Shown here one piece after another: positions 22,929 through 31,763 of a stretch of 64,000 nt of DNA (position 1 is the stretch's first letter; each line of letters opens with the position of its first letter). The stretch lies in NCBI GenBank assembly GCA_022563275.1, contig JADFNR010000002.1, positions 1 through 64,000 of the forward strand, in the 5' to 3' direction. The DNA is from Chloroflexota bacterium (GTDB taxonomy: Bacteria; Chloroflexota; Dehalococcoidia; UBA3495). The translations under genes and the position numbers were made by a program. The notes under the pieces were generated by a model. That model ran no database searches. It had not been told where the DNA came from and saw only the letters and a list, made by a program, of their open reading frames with translations.

Positions 22929-24251
22929 TTAGGGGCCCGTCTCGTAGACGCCGAAGACGAATGCGAAGAGCCCGAAATCAGGGGAATTTGACGACATTCT
23001 GAGTGTTTCACGCCGAACATATGATTTATTGCTAATGACAGTGTACAGGGTAGGAGATGTGACCCAAAGGTAGCTTTCACCGTCGCCGCCGATGATGATG
23101 TCACTACCCTTGTTCTCATCGGTGAGGTATTCGCCATTGACTGTGACACGCACCTTGTACGGCTCACCGGAGTCCGAGGTCAGCACCGCGTTGACCGAGG
23201 TAGCCGAGTAGACCAAGGCCAGATAGTCCTCGTAGGATTCGGTGGTCCGGCCGTGGGTCGAGCTTTCCGGACCAACGTGCCAAGGCCCCTGGAAATAGAT
23301 CTTGTGAGGCTCCAGTTCCCCAGCGATGGTGAACTCAGACACCCGGTCTTTGTTCTCATAGTATTGCATCTGCCGAACGTAGCCGCCGCGCCCGTAGAGC
23401 AGGTCTCCCTCCCCCCGGCCGTAGCCTGCGTAAAGTTCCCTGGTGACCTCTGCGTTCCGGGCTGCTAGAAAACCCGGGTCCAGGGTCTGGTCTTCGGGCA
23501 ACGGCAGACTATTTGCCAAAAACTCCGGGTCGGCTTCGGCCAGCAACTCCCGGATCACCTCTTCGGTCTCGGCGTAACCGCCTTCGCCGAAATGGGTGTA
23601 ACGGACCACGCCGTCTTTGTCGATGAGGTATTTCGCGGGCCAAAAACGGTTGCTATACCGGCGCCAGGTCACAAAATCGTTGTCTTGGGCCATGGTCCAG
23701 GTCAGGGCGTCATTCTGAGTGGCCTCGACCACGTTCTCGTAGAGCTTCTCAAATTCGAACTCGGGGCTGTGAACGCCCACGACCACCAGTCCGTCGTCAG
23801 AGTACCTGGAGTTCCACTGTTTCAAATAGGGAAAAGTGCGGATGCAGTTGATGCAGGTGTAAGTCCAGAAATCGATCAAGACCACCTGACCGCGGAGTTC
23901 TTCCATCGTTAGAGGCCCACCGTTGATCCAGGCTGCGATTCCACCAAATTCGGGCGCGCGATCTCCAACCTCGCCGCCAACCTTACGGTCGGCGTTGGCA
24001 GCGGCGGATTTGGTGGCCACCCCGGCGGTGGGGACGGCTGGGCTTTCCTGGGTAGGCGCCACGGTTGCGGTGTTGGACGGTTTGTCGGGCGAGGCGGTAG
24101 GACCCGTGGCCGCAATCGATTCAGAACCTCCGCAAGCAGCCACCAAAAAGACCAGTCCCATGGCGGCCGCAGCCAGGGCCGGCAGTTTCATTCGGGTTTT
24201 GATGATCCAACGCGGCTTGATGGGCCGGTAATTTAAAGATTCTGTTAGCAT
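22929..24251 (-). CDS. DipZ-like thioredoxin lipoprotein, copy A
   Basis: A 440-residue paralogue of the next gene. It has a lipobox VAACGG near residue 40, a ~60-residue low-complexity Ala/Thr/Pro linker, then a thioredoxin domain with WTYTCINCIRTFPYLKQW and GVHSPEFEFEK, and a C-terminal beta domain. Tethered outside the membrane, it should reduce or isomerise disulfides or serve cytochrome maturation. A later ATG (24191) would give a more standard signal peptide, so the start is uncertain. It is the first gene of the three-gene redox operon. Confidence 0.85.
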   Translation of the reverse strand: MLTESLNYRPIKPRWIIKTRMKLPALAAAAMGLVFLVAACGGSESIAATGPTASPDKPSNTATVAPTQESPAVPTAGVATKSAAANADRKVGGEVGDRAPEFGGIAAWINGGPLTMEELRGQVVLIDFWTYTCINCIRTFPYLKQWNSRYSDDGLVVVGVHSPEFEFEKLYENVVEATQNDALTWTMAQDNDFVTWRRYSNRFWPAKYLIDKDGVVRYTHFGEGGYAETEEVIRELLAEADPEFLANSLPLPEDQTLDPGFLAARNAEVTRELYAGYGRGEGDLLYGRGGYVRQMQYYENKDRVSEFTIAGELEPHKIYFQGPWHVGPESSTHGRTTESYEDYLALVYSATSVNAVLTSDSGEPYKVRVTVNGEYLTDENKGSDIIIGGDGESYLWVTSPTLYTVISNKSYVRRETLRMSSNSPDFGLFAFVFGVYETGP

Positions 24252-24558
24252 TTCCAATCGACGGTCCGGGGCTCCTGGGGTTCACCCCCGCCCAGCGGGA
24301 TGCGAGACTAGGGCCGGTCCAACTTATGTGTCGGTATAATTTACGGGCCGGATAAATATACGGATTTATTTGAACCAAGATCCTTGGCGATTCGTACTTA
24401 AATTGCCTTGCACGAACAGCATAGCCAAACTATAAGGCGAGCCCTCCGGGCGCCCGGTATTGGTCTCCGGAGCTAGCTGTTATCTGCTGTGATAAACTTC
24501 GGCTGTCAGCTACGGGTCCAGTCTTGTTCCAGTCTACAGCCATAAATCGGAGAAGCAG
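24252..24558. other. Divergent intergenic region
   Basis: It separates the redox operon from the MoxR operon. A TATAAT hexamer lies at 24335-24340 on the plus strand without a good -35 element. No gene is seen. Confidence 0.4.
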
Positions 24559-25512
24559 GTGAAAGAGACCCAGTCGGCCACAAGTATAGCCCGGGAGATC
24601 GTCGATAACGTCTCCAAAGTGATCGTCGGCAAGAAGGCCGTGATTGAACGGGCCTTGGCGGCGATTATCGCCCAAGGCCATATACTCATCGAGGATGTGC
24701 CCGGAGTTGGCAAAACGATGCTTGCCAAGAGCATCTCAACTTCCATGGGGTGCTCCTTCAAGCGCATCCAGTTCACTCCCGACCTCTTGCCCAGCGACAT
24801 CGTGGGTGTTTCGATCTACAACCAGAGCACCGGAGAATTCCAGTTCCGGCCGGGGCCGGTGATGGCCCAGGTGGTCCTGATAGACGAGATCAACCGGGCC
24901 ACTCCCAAAACCCAGTCCGCCTTGCTGGAAGCCATGGAGGAGTTGCAGGTATCGGTGGACGGGGTGACCCGCTACCTGGATAGGCCTTTCGTGGTGCTGG
25001 CCACCCAGAACCCCATCGAATACGAAGGGACATTTCCGCTCCCCGAGGCCCAGCTCGACCGCTTCTTGATGCGCATCAGCCTGGGTTATCCCACCTTCGC
25101 CGAAGAGCTTTCGGTGATCGAGCAACAGGAGCAGACCCATCCAATCGACCATTTGGAGGCTGTCGCCACCCCGGAAGATGTGATCAGACTGCAAGATGCC
25201 GCCAAGAATGTCTACGTGGACTCCGCGGTGCGCGAATACATCGTGGGCCTGATCGAGGCGACCCGAAATCACGAAGATGTTTCTCTGGGCGCGTCGCCGC
25301 GGGCTTCTCTGGGAATGTTCCGGGCCGTGCGCGGCATGGCCATCTTGCAAGACCGGGACTACGTGATCCCGGATGATGTTAGAGACCTTGCCTACGCCGT
25401 GCTTGCCCACCGGTTGATCCTCTCTCCGTCCGCCCGTATGCGAGGTCTTCAAGCCCGCCAGGTTATCGACGGGCTTCTCGAGACAGTGGCGGTCCCCGGC
25501 GCAACCCGTTAG
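24559..25512 (+). CDS. MoxR-type AAA+ ATPase
   Basis: A 317-residue AAA+ chaperone of the MoxR family. Walker A is GVGKT near residue 50, Walker B VVLIDEINRA near 110, sensor 1 ATQNPIEYEGTFPLPEAQLDRF, and the C-terminal lid carries SPRASLGMFRAVR. MoxR ATPases activate partner proteins, often with a DUF58 protein and a transglutaminase, as encoded next here. The GTG start is at 24559. It heads the operon 24559 to 29423 or beyond. Confidence 0.93.
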   Translation: MKETQSATSIAREIVDNVSKVIVGKKAVIERALAAIIAQGHILIEDVPGVGKTMLAKSISTSMGCSFKRIQFTPDLLPSDIVGVSIYNQSTGEFQFRPGPVMAQVVLIDEINRATPKTQSALLEAMEELQVSVDGVTRYLDRPFVVLATQNPIEYEGTFPLPEAQLDRFLMRISLGYPTFAEELSVIEQQEQTHPIDHLEAVATPEDVIRLQDAAKNVYVDSAVREYIVGLIEATRNHEDVSLGASPRASLGMFRAVRGMAILQDRDYVIPDDVRDLAYAVLAHRLILSPSARMRGLQARQVIDGLLETVAVPGATR

Positions 25513-25525
25513 CTGGTCGTTTTCG

Positions 25526-25666
25526 ATGGCACAGCACCTTATCGCCAACGTACGGCTTTCCAGGACCGCGCTGCATCCTGATCTCGGTAAAAGGCTTCCC
25601 GGCAAATCTTCCGCCGCCGCGAGACGCAGCATCACGCCCGGCATCATTCCCGGGGGCCGGGCATGA
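25526..25666 (+). CDS. Possible 46-residue ORF
   Basis: An ATG at 25526 opens a basic 46-codon frame (MAQHLIANVRLSRT...) whose stop overlaps the ATG of the DUF58 gene as ATGA. The junction would couple translation across the 150-nt gap between MoxR and DUF58. The sequence shows no motif and no strong ribosome site, so it may be only a leader. Confidence 0.3.
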   Translation: MAQHLIANVRLSRTALHPDLGKRLPGKSSAAARRSITPGIIPGGRA

Positions 25667-26913
25667 ACAGGCGGTTCATCGGCATGGTGGTCCTGCTGCT
25701 GGTGGTGGCTTTCTACGCCCTAGGCACCGGCTTTGATTTCTTCTTTAGATTCCTTTACGTTCTACTGTTGGTCACAGGCATCGGGTTCGTGTGGGCCTGG
25801 CTCAACCTCCGCGGTATCGACCTGAGGGTCACCAGAGACGCCAACCGGGGCCAGGTGGGAGGTTATCTTGTCGGGCAGGTGTCCATCGTCAACCGCACCA
25901 GGATGCCCAAGTCCTGGTTGGAGGTTGCCGAGGCCACCGGCCCTTCCGCCGACACCAGCGGCCGTGGTCTGGCGCTGGTCCGCGAGCAGGTGCGGAGTTG
26001 GCGCATCCGTACCTATCTGGCCAAGAGGGGTGTGTACCCGTCGGGTGTGGTCAAATTGGTCAGCCAAGACCCATTTGGGCTCTTCCGCCTGCACCGTGAT
26101 TTTTTGGACCCCAACCCGTACATCGTATTTCCCGCCGTGGAAGCGTTGCCCGACTTGAACCCCCGGTTCGCCGGGTTGCCCAGCGACAGCCGGGCAACCC
26201 GGCGTTGGGAGCAGATCACCACCGACGTGTCCTCGATCCGCGCCTACGTAGAAGGCGACAGCATGCGCCGCATCCACTGGCCCTATACCGCCCGCATGAA
26301 CGAGTTGATGGTCAAAGAATTTGACATGGGGCTTTCGGCCGAGGCTTGGGTGTTGCTGGACATGAACCAGTATTCCCACTATGGGGTGGACCTGGACGAC
26401 GTGAACAACACCGAAGAGCTGTCCGTGATGGTGGCCGCATCCATCATCGGCCGCCTCATGGACCAGTCGATGCCGGTGGGGTTTGCCGCCAACGGCGATA
26501 AGGAACACATATTCCGGCCGGACAGCAGCCCGGAGCAGCGTGGGCGGCTCATGGAAACCCTCTCCGCGGTACGGGCCCAAGGCCGGGTCCCGCTTCAGGA
26601 GTTCATCTATGCCGTCCGTTCCCACCTGAACCAGTTCAACGCGCTCACCCTGGTGACTTCTTCCGTCGAAACCCAATGGGTAGCGTCGCTTAACGACCTG
26701 CGCCGCCAGGGAGTGGAGGTCTCGGTGGTTTTGGTGGACCGGTCCAGTTTCGGTTCGCCGACCAACATGAACGCTCCGTTGGAAGCGCTGAGCGCCAATC
26801 TGATCCCGGTCTATATGGTGCGCCGGGACGACAAACTGAACGATGCCCTCCAGGCGCCGGTGCGGGAGATACCCCGGAGCTGGGCCGCCGGCGTTGCTGG
26901 TGGCGTTGAATGA
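25663..26913 (+). CDS. DUF58 domain protein
   Basis: A 416-residue protein with two N-terminal membrane helices (residues 6-22 and 28-46). A beta-rich segment follows, with a von Willebrand A-like region behind it. The family hallmark IRAYVEGDSMRRIHWPYTARMNELMVKEF is near residue 190, followed by AWVLLDMNQYSHYG. DUF58 proteins are clients or partners of MoxR ATPases. It overlaps the following transglutaminase gene by ATGA, so the three proteins are made together and likely form an envelope complex. Confidence 0.92.
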   Translation: MNRRFIGMVVLLLVVAFYALGTGFDFFFRFLYVLLLVTGIGFVWAWLNLRGIDLRVTRDANRGQVGGYLVGQVSIVNRTRMPKSWLEVAEATGPSADTSGRGLALVREQVRSWRIRTYLAKRGVYPSGVVKLVSQDPFGLFRLHRDFLDPNPYIVFPAVEALPDLNPRFAGLPSDSRATRRWEQITTDVSSIRAYVEGDSMRRIHWPYTARMNELMVKEFDMGLSAEAWVLLDMNQYSHYGVDLDDVNNTEELSVMVAASIIGRLMDQSMPVGFAANGDKEHIFRPDSSPEQRGRLMETLSAVRAQGRVPLQEFIYAVRSHLNQFNALTLVTSSVETQWVASLNDLRRQGVEVSVVLVDRSSFGSPTNMNAPLEALSANLIPVYMVRRDDKLNDALQAPVREIPRSWAAGVAGGVE

Positions 26914-29423
26914 CCTCGGAAACGCTGGGAACCAGCCAACCCATTCGACAAGGGATCGACACGGATTTCATCGGTGACAGTATCGCCTGGCTGGAGCGCA
27001 CCTTGCGGCCGGATTTGGGTTGGATCGCCGCCGGGCTTCTACTCCTCAACCTGGTGGTGGTGGTTTTGTCGGTGGAGCAGGCCGATTGGGTTCCCTCGCC
27101 AAGTCTGGTCCAACTGCTCTTCCTGGCGATGCTGACCGGCCTGGTCCTATACCGGATCCCGATGTGGTCCATCGTCCTCCTGCCCGTGGGACTCGCGGTG
27201 GGACTGGCCATCATCCTGTGGCAACTTTCATCCTTCACCATCGATGGTGTGACCGTGGGCGGGATTGGAGAGGTCCTGGAACGTCTGGACCTTTGGCTGG
27301 ACGCGGCGCTCTCCGGATCGATCAGCATCGACAGTCTTCCATTTACCTTTACGCTGATGACGGCGACCTGGCTGACCGGCTTTCTGGGTTCGTGGCTGTT
27401 CCTGCGCTACGGCAACTTCTGGGGCGTTTTCGTCCTAGGCGGTATCGGTCTATTGTCCAATCTCACGTTTCTGCCACCCAACACAGCGGTCCACCTTGGT
27501 TTTTACCTTTTCACCGCCCTGCTGCTGGTCGCCCGGGTCCAGGCAATAAGGCGCAAACACGAGTGGGAACGTCGCTCGGTCAAGGTGGACGACCACCTGA
27601 CCGGGCTCTCGCTGACCGACAGTTTCGCGCTGACGGTCCTGATCATCATAGCGGCGTTCATGCTCCCCATGGCGCCCAAATGGGGCGTGGCCAATGACGC
27701 TTACGAGACCATGCGCAACCCCCTGGAAGCGATGGAAGGCGACTTCAACCGCCTATTCGCCGGACTGCCGGCCCGCCGGCCCATGGGCTTCCGCATCTGG
27801 GACAACGTGATGGCCCTCCAAGGCAGCATCTATCCCACCACAACCCAGGTCTTGTGGGTGGACTCGCCGGCGGAATTGTATTGGAAGGCAAGGACCTACA
27901 GCACCTACAACGGCAAAGGGTGGCTCTCGGAGCACACGGTGACCGAGCCGTTGGGGTACACCCCTGAATTCTCCCTGGGGACCGTTGACCTCCTGCGGCA
28001 GGAAATCACCTACACCGTGACTCCTCTCTACGCCTCCAAGAAGCTGTTCTCGGGAGACCAAGTCTTGTATGTAGACCGCGATGTCATGATCGAGACCCAG
28101 GCCCCTCCGGTCTTCACCATCAACCTGGCCGGACTGCGGCAGGGCGGGTCCCTGCCTGATTATCTAGGGAGTGTGGCGGATGGTCTGCTCCAAGCCCTTG
28201 AGGCCGGCGGCCCCTTCGTCAGCGATCAGCAGTTGGCGCGGTCGCTTCCGCCCCAATTCCGATTGGACAAGGTGGACCGGGAAGCGGGACGGGCGATACA
28301 GGTCCGGTTCACGGAAGCCCTGCCGGCCATTCCCGAGGTGTTGTCGGTTAGCAGCCCCCGGGGCAAATTCAAGATTGGAGACCCCTACCAGGTGACGTCG
28401 GCAATCTCCTTGGCCGGACCAGAGCAATTGCGGGCCGCCAGCTCGGATTACCCGGCTTGGGTTTCGGAACGGTACCTGCAGTTGCCTCCGGCCCTGCCCC
28501 AGCGGGTACGGGACCTGGCATCCAGAGTGGCCGGCGGGGCAGCAACGCCTTACGACAAAGCCACCGCTGTGGAGCGGTACCTGAGGAACAACTTCCCCTA
28601 CAACCTCAGGGTTGACCCTCCCCCCTACAACGCCGACGGAGTGGACCATTTCCTGTTCACCCTCCAAGAGGGCTACAGCGAGTATTTCGGCTCTGCCTTG
28701 GCGGTCATGCTGCGGACGGTGGGCGTCCCAGCCCGGTTGGCGGTGGGCTACACCACCGGAGACCAGGTTGGTGAGCAAAACCTTTACTCGGTGACCGACA
28801 GCCACAGCCACGCCTGGGTGGAGGTCTATTTCCCAGCGTTCGGCTGGATTCCCTTTGAGCCGACGCCCGGGGAATTTTTGCCCGGCTCGTATCAGCCAGA
28901 GCCGGACCGCCAGGAGATTTTTGGAGCCGGCCTGGTTGACATAGGGTCCCTGGACGAGGGGTGCCTGGACGAGATCGACGACTGCTTCGGCATCGAAGAT
29001 CCGCTGCCGCTTTTCGGGAGCGCTCCCGCCAGCATTGAGGGGAGTTCGATCATCCGCCTTTGGCCTTGGCTGCTCGGCGTGGTGGCTGGACTGGCCGTGG
29101 TTGGTGGAGTGGCCCGTTTGTTCTGGGTAAAAGTCATGGAGCCACCCAGTGATCCCCGGGCCGCCTTCCAACGCATGACCACCCTAGCGGCACTGGCGGC
29201 AGCCGGGCCCTCGGAATTTCAGACCCCATACCAGTTCGGACACCGGCTGCGGCAGGTCCTGCCGGCCCAGGAAACCCCAGTCTCCATCATTGTGGCCGCC
29301 TACGTCCGCAGCCGGTATGGGAATAGCAGGCCGACGGCCAGCGAGCGGCGCCTGTTGGCTGTGGCGTGGCAAAGATTGCGGCTGCCCATGCTGTGGGCGG
29401 TGATCAGAAGGAGGGCGCGGTGA
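26910..29423 (+). CDS. TgpA-like membrane transglutaminase, Cys-to-Ser active site
   Basis: An 837-residue protein with several N-terminal membrane helices (residues 30-280), an extracytoplasmic transglutaminase-core domain and a further helix near residue 720. The core reads GYSEYFGSALAVMLRTVGVPARLAVGYTTGD, then TDSHSHAWVEVYFPAFGWIPFEPTPG. The His and Asp of the triad are present. The Cys expected in GxCxYFAxA is a Ser (AGC), so cysteine-type acyl transfer should be lost or changed. Gene order MoxR-DUF58-TgpA is the standard one. Its stop overlaps the GTG of the next gene. Confidence 0.9.
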   Translation: MTSETLGTSQPIRQGIDTDFIGDSIAWLERTLRPDLGWIAAGLLLLNLVVVVLSVEQADWVPSPSLVQLLFLAMLTGLVLYRIPMWSIVLLPVGLAVGLAIILWQLSSFTIDGVTVGGIGEVLERLDLWLDAALSGSISIDSLPFTFTLMTATWLTGFLGSWLFLRYGNFWGVFVLGGIGLLSNLTFLPPNTAVHLGFYLFTALLLVARVQAIRRKHEWERRSVKVDDHLTGLSLTDSFALTVLIIIAAFMLPMAPKWGVANDAYETMRNPLEAMEGDFNRLFAGLPARRPMGFRIWDNVMALQGSIYPTTTQVLWVDSPAELYWKARTYSTYNGKGWLSEHTVTEPLGYTPEFSLGTVDLLRQEITYTVTPLYASKKLFSGDQVLYVDRDVMIETQAPPVFTINLAGLRQGGSLPDYLGSVADGLLQALEAGGPFVSDQQLARSLPPQFRLDKVDREAGRAIQVRFTEALPAIPEVLSVSSPRGKFKIGDPYQVTSAISLAGPEQLRAASSDYPAWVSERYLQLPPALPQRVRDLASRVAGGAATPYDKATAVERYLRNNFPYNLRVDPPPYNADGVDHFLFTLQEGYSEYFGSALAVMLRTVGVPARLAVGYTTGDQVGEQNLYSVTDSHSHAWVEVYFPAFGWIPFEPTPGEFLPGSYQPEPDRQEIFGAGLVDIGSLDEGCLDEIDDCFGIEDPLPLFGSAPASIEGSSIIRLWPWLLGVVAGLAVVGGVARLFWVKVMEPPSDPRAAFQRMTTLAALAAAGPSEFQTPYQFGHRLRQVLPAQETPVSIIVAAYVRSRYGNSRPTASERRLLAVAWQRLRLPMLWAVIRRRAR

Positions 29424-29956
29424 AGGGAGACAGCTACCAACTGGTCGAACTGCCCATGGGCTGGATGGTCCTTCTTGGCGGAAAAGATGGGCTGAAGCGG
29501 GCGTCGTTGAAGCCTTCGCCCCAGGAAGCCCTGGAAGACCTGGGAACGGACCTGGACGGCGCAGAGGAAGACCCGGCCGCCTTCACCCAGGTGGTGGAGT
29601 GTCTGCACCGCTATGCCGGCGGTGACATGACGGCGCTGGACGAGATAGCGCTGGACTTCTCAGGCGTAACTCCCTTCTTCAACGCGGCCTGGAACGCCTG
29701 CCGGAGCATCCCTCCCGGCGAGACCAGGAGTTACGCTTGGTTGGCTGCTGAAGCCGGGAGCCCACTGGCCATGCGGGCCGCCGGACAAGCCATGGCCCGA
29801 AACCGGTTCTCGCTGATCATCCCGTGCCACCGGGTGATTGCCAGCGACGGCGGACTTGGCGGGTACGGCGGAGGCGGTCTTGGAGTAAAGGCCCGGCTGC
29901 TGCAGATGGAGTTGGGCGGAATACCGGCGCTGATTCCAGAGCATCTCGACCATTGA
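29420..29956 (+). CDS. ogt: Methylated-DNA-[protein]-cysteine S-methyltransferase
   Basis: A 178-residue alkylguanine repair protein. The acceptor Cys136 is in LIIPCHRVI, the arginine finger is in SPLAMRAAGQAMARN, and YGGGGLGVKARLLQME closes the domain; residues 1-80 form a poorly conserved N-terminal domain. It transfers an alkyl group from O6-guanine to itself. GTG 29420 is supported by AGGAGGG just upstream and overlaps the preceding stop, so it is co-translated with the transglutaminase gene, an unusual partner. Confidence 0.9.
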   Translation: MKGDSYQLVELPMGWMVLLGGKDGLKRASLKPSPQEALEDLGTDLDGAEEDPAAFTQVVECLHRYAGGDMTALDEIALDFSGVTPFFNAAWNACRSIPPGETRSYAWLAAEAGSPLAMRAAGQAMARNRFSLIIPCHRVIASDGGLGGYGGGGLGVKARLLQMELGGIPALIPEHLDH

Positions 29957-30000
29957 TATACTAGCCTGCAGCCGGCGACAGCCGAAGCGGAGGTAGCAGT

Positions 30001-30894
30001 TTGGTAGACGGCCGCACAGAAGAAATTCCAACCGGAGAATCAACACCCAGAGAACTTTGGGCTGACATTGGCGCCCTCAAGGTCCGTTATCTGGATTGGG
30101 GCGGCGACGGTCCACCGCTATTGGCGCTCCATGGGCTGGCCTCTTCGGCCAATTGGTACGACATCGTAGCGCGCCTGCTCCGGGACCGCTACCACATCTA
30201 TGCGCCGGACCAACGCGGTCACGGCCAGACCACCAGTGCCCCGGACGGGTATGACTGGAAAACCCTATCCGACGACCTAGCTGGGATGCTGGACCACATC
30301 GGGTTGGACCAGGTGGCGGTGATGGGCCATTCCTGGGGAGGCAACGTGGCCACGAATTTCGCCGCCGATTACCCCGGCCGGGTGAGCCGGTTAATCATGA
30401 TTGAAGGGGGCTTCCTGGACGGGAGGCTCTTCCCCGGAGCAACCTGGGAGTCGTTCTCCCACCGGGTCCGTCCCAGGGACGTGACCGGGAACCGGGAGGA
30501 ATTTCTGGACCGGCTCCGCAACCAACTGGGAGCGATCTGGAACGGAGAGGTAGAGCGCATCGTCCAGACCATGGTTTACGAAGATGAAGACGGGCAGATT
30601 CAAGACATCCTGCGTCCCGAGAACCACGCCCAGGTGATCCGGGCGATGTGGGACGAACCGGCGTCCGTGACTATGCCGAGGATCGAGTGCCCCACCCTGA
30701 TGATCGCGGCGGGACCGACTCCCGAACGCGCCGGATCTGAATTCGCCGAGACGCGCCGCCGCATGGTCGACGCCGCGGAAAAGAACCTCAAGAACGGACG
30801 GGTCCACTGGATCCCCGAGACCATCCACGATATCGGCTACCACAAGCCCCAGGAATTGGCGCGGGTCGTCGACGACTTTTTATCTGAAAAGTAG
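30001..30894 (+). CDS. Alpha/beta hydrolase
   Basis: A 297-residue alpha/beta-fold hydrolase. The oxyanion block is LALHGLASSANWYD, the nucleophile Ser111 lies in VMGHSWGGN, and APDQRGHGQT is typical of the haloalkane dehalogenase/lipase-like group; a C-terminal histidine is in ETIHDIGYH. The substrate is unknown. The TTG start has GGAGGT 6 nt upstream. It follows the alkyltransferase by 44 nt and may belong to the same transcript. Confidence 0.88.
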   Translation: MVDGRTEEIPTGESTPRELWADIGALKVRYLDWGGDGPPLLALHGLASSANWYDIVARLLRDRYHIYAPDQRGHGQTTSAPDGYDWKTLSDDLAGMLDHIGLDQVAVMGHSWGGNVATNFAADYPGRVSRLIMIEGGFLDGRLFPGATWESFSHRVRPRDVTGNREEFLDRLRNQLGAIWNGEVERIVQTMVYEDEDGQIQDILRPENHAQVIRAMWDEPASVTMPRIECPTLMIAAGPTPERAGSEFAETRRRMVDAAEKNLKNGRVHWIPETIHDIGYHKPQELARVVDDFLSEK

Positions 30895-31411
30895 ATACCA
30901 GATCGTCGAAGACCATGATCCCGCCGTCCTGCAAGACCCGGTAGGCCTCTTTTAACGCCATTTCCTTATCCGGGACGTGGTAGATGACTGCCTGGCTCCA
31001 CAGATGGGTGAAGGTGCCGTCTTCAAATGGCAGTTCAGTTGCTGACGCCTTCTCGAAGGCCAATTTTTCCTGGGCGGCCTGGTCAAGACCGGCCAGGGCA
31101 TCCTGGGCATTCTCCACACGTACGCCACTCAGATCGACTCCGGTGACGTGACAATCCCGGTCGCCGCTGAGCCAGATCGCGGTGGTGCCATTGCCGCAGC
31201 CCAGGTCCAACACCTTGGCATCGGACCCGATGCGGGCCTTCTCAACCATAATGCCGTTCAGATTGGAGCAGGCCTCAAGGAAGTCGTCGCCCGTGCTGTC
31301 GTCGAATACCCCCCAATGTATGCTGCCCTCTTCGTCCCAGAAGGAACGGTAGATGGCGTCCTGGGAATCTTAGTAGCTCTCGGTTTCCTCTTCAGTGAAC
31401 CCGCTGGACAT
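30895..31411 (-). pseudogene. SAM-dependent methyltransferase, degraded
   Basis: From ATG 31411 the frame encodes MSSGFTEEETESY, then a TAA stop at codon 14. It continues in the same frame with DSQDAIYRSFWDEEGSIHWG and the SAM-binding motif VLDLGCGNGT, through to YRVLQDGGIMVFDDLV. After that it runs into the antisense of the hydrolase gene, so the C-terminal third of the usual ~270-residue protein is missing. The stop replaces what is probably a Tyr codon of a YYD motif. Both defects point to a dead gene. Its start overlaps the end of panD by about 20 nt. Confidence 0.75.
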
Positions 31412-31763
31412 TTTTGCCGCCCTCCAGATATTCGACGAACCGGTTCTCTTCATCGACGAGAATCATCTTCGGGTCCATGGGTTCGTCGGTAACCTCGAGG
31501 GACATGATGATTAGGCAGTTGCCCTTGGAACTCAACCGGGCGGCGGCTCCCTGGACCGAGCACACGCCGGACCCGCGTTCGCCGGCGATGGCATGGGTCT
31601 CGAAGCGGTTGCCATTGGTCACGTCACAGACCAGCACCTTTTCGAAGTTCCCTAGGTCAATCTTGTCCATCAGGTCTTCATCGATCAGGATACTGCCCAC
31701 GTTGTCCGGATTGGCATCGGTCACCCAGGCGCGGTGAATCTTTGCCCTAAGTACAACTCTCAT
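31392..31763 (-). CDS. panD: Aspartate 1-decarboxylase
   Basis: A 123-residue pyruvoyl-dependent enzyme making beta-alanine for pantothenate and CoA. The N-terminus VLRAKIHRAWVTDANPDNVGSILIDEDL contains the Gly-Ser self-cleavage site that yields the pyruvoyl group, and FETHAIAGERGSGVCSVQGAAARL is the second family block. The normal family length is 110-130. A GGAGAAATAGG ribosome site precedes the ATG. panB and panC are not in the window; a ketopantoate-reductase-like gene lies 25 kb away. Confidence 0.93.
   Translation of the reverse strand: MRVVLRAKIHRAWVTDANPDNVGSILIDEDLMDKIDLGNFEKVLVCDVTNGNRFETHAIAGERGSGVCSVQGAAARLSSKGNCLIIMSLEVTDEPMDPKMILVDEENRFVEYLEGGKNVQRVH

Noticed and set aside
28164..29171. 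335-codon minus-strand frame within the transglutaminase gene
   Set aside because: Shadow frame without motif; the plus-strand protein is conserved.
31370..31372. Recoding (Sec or Pyl) at the stop in the methyltransferase
   Set aside because: The codon is TAA, not TGA or TAG, and the gene is also truncated at its 3' end.
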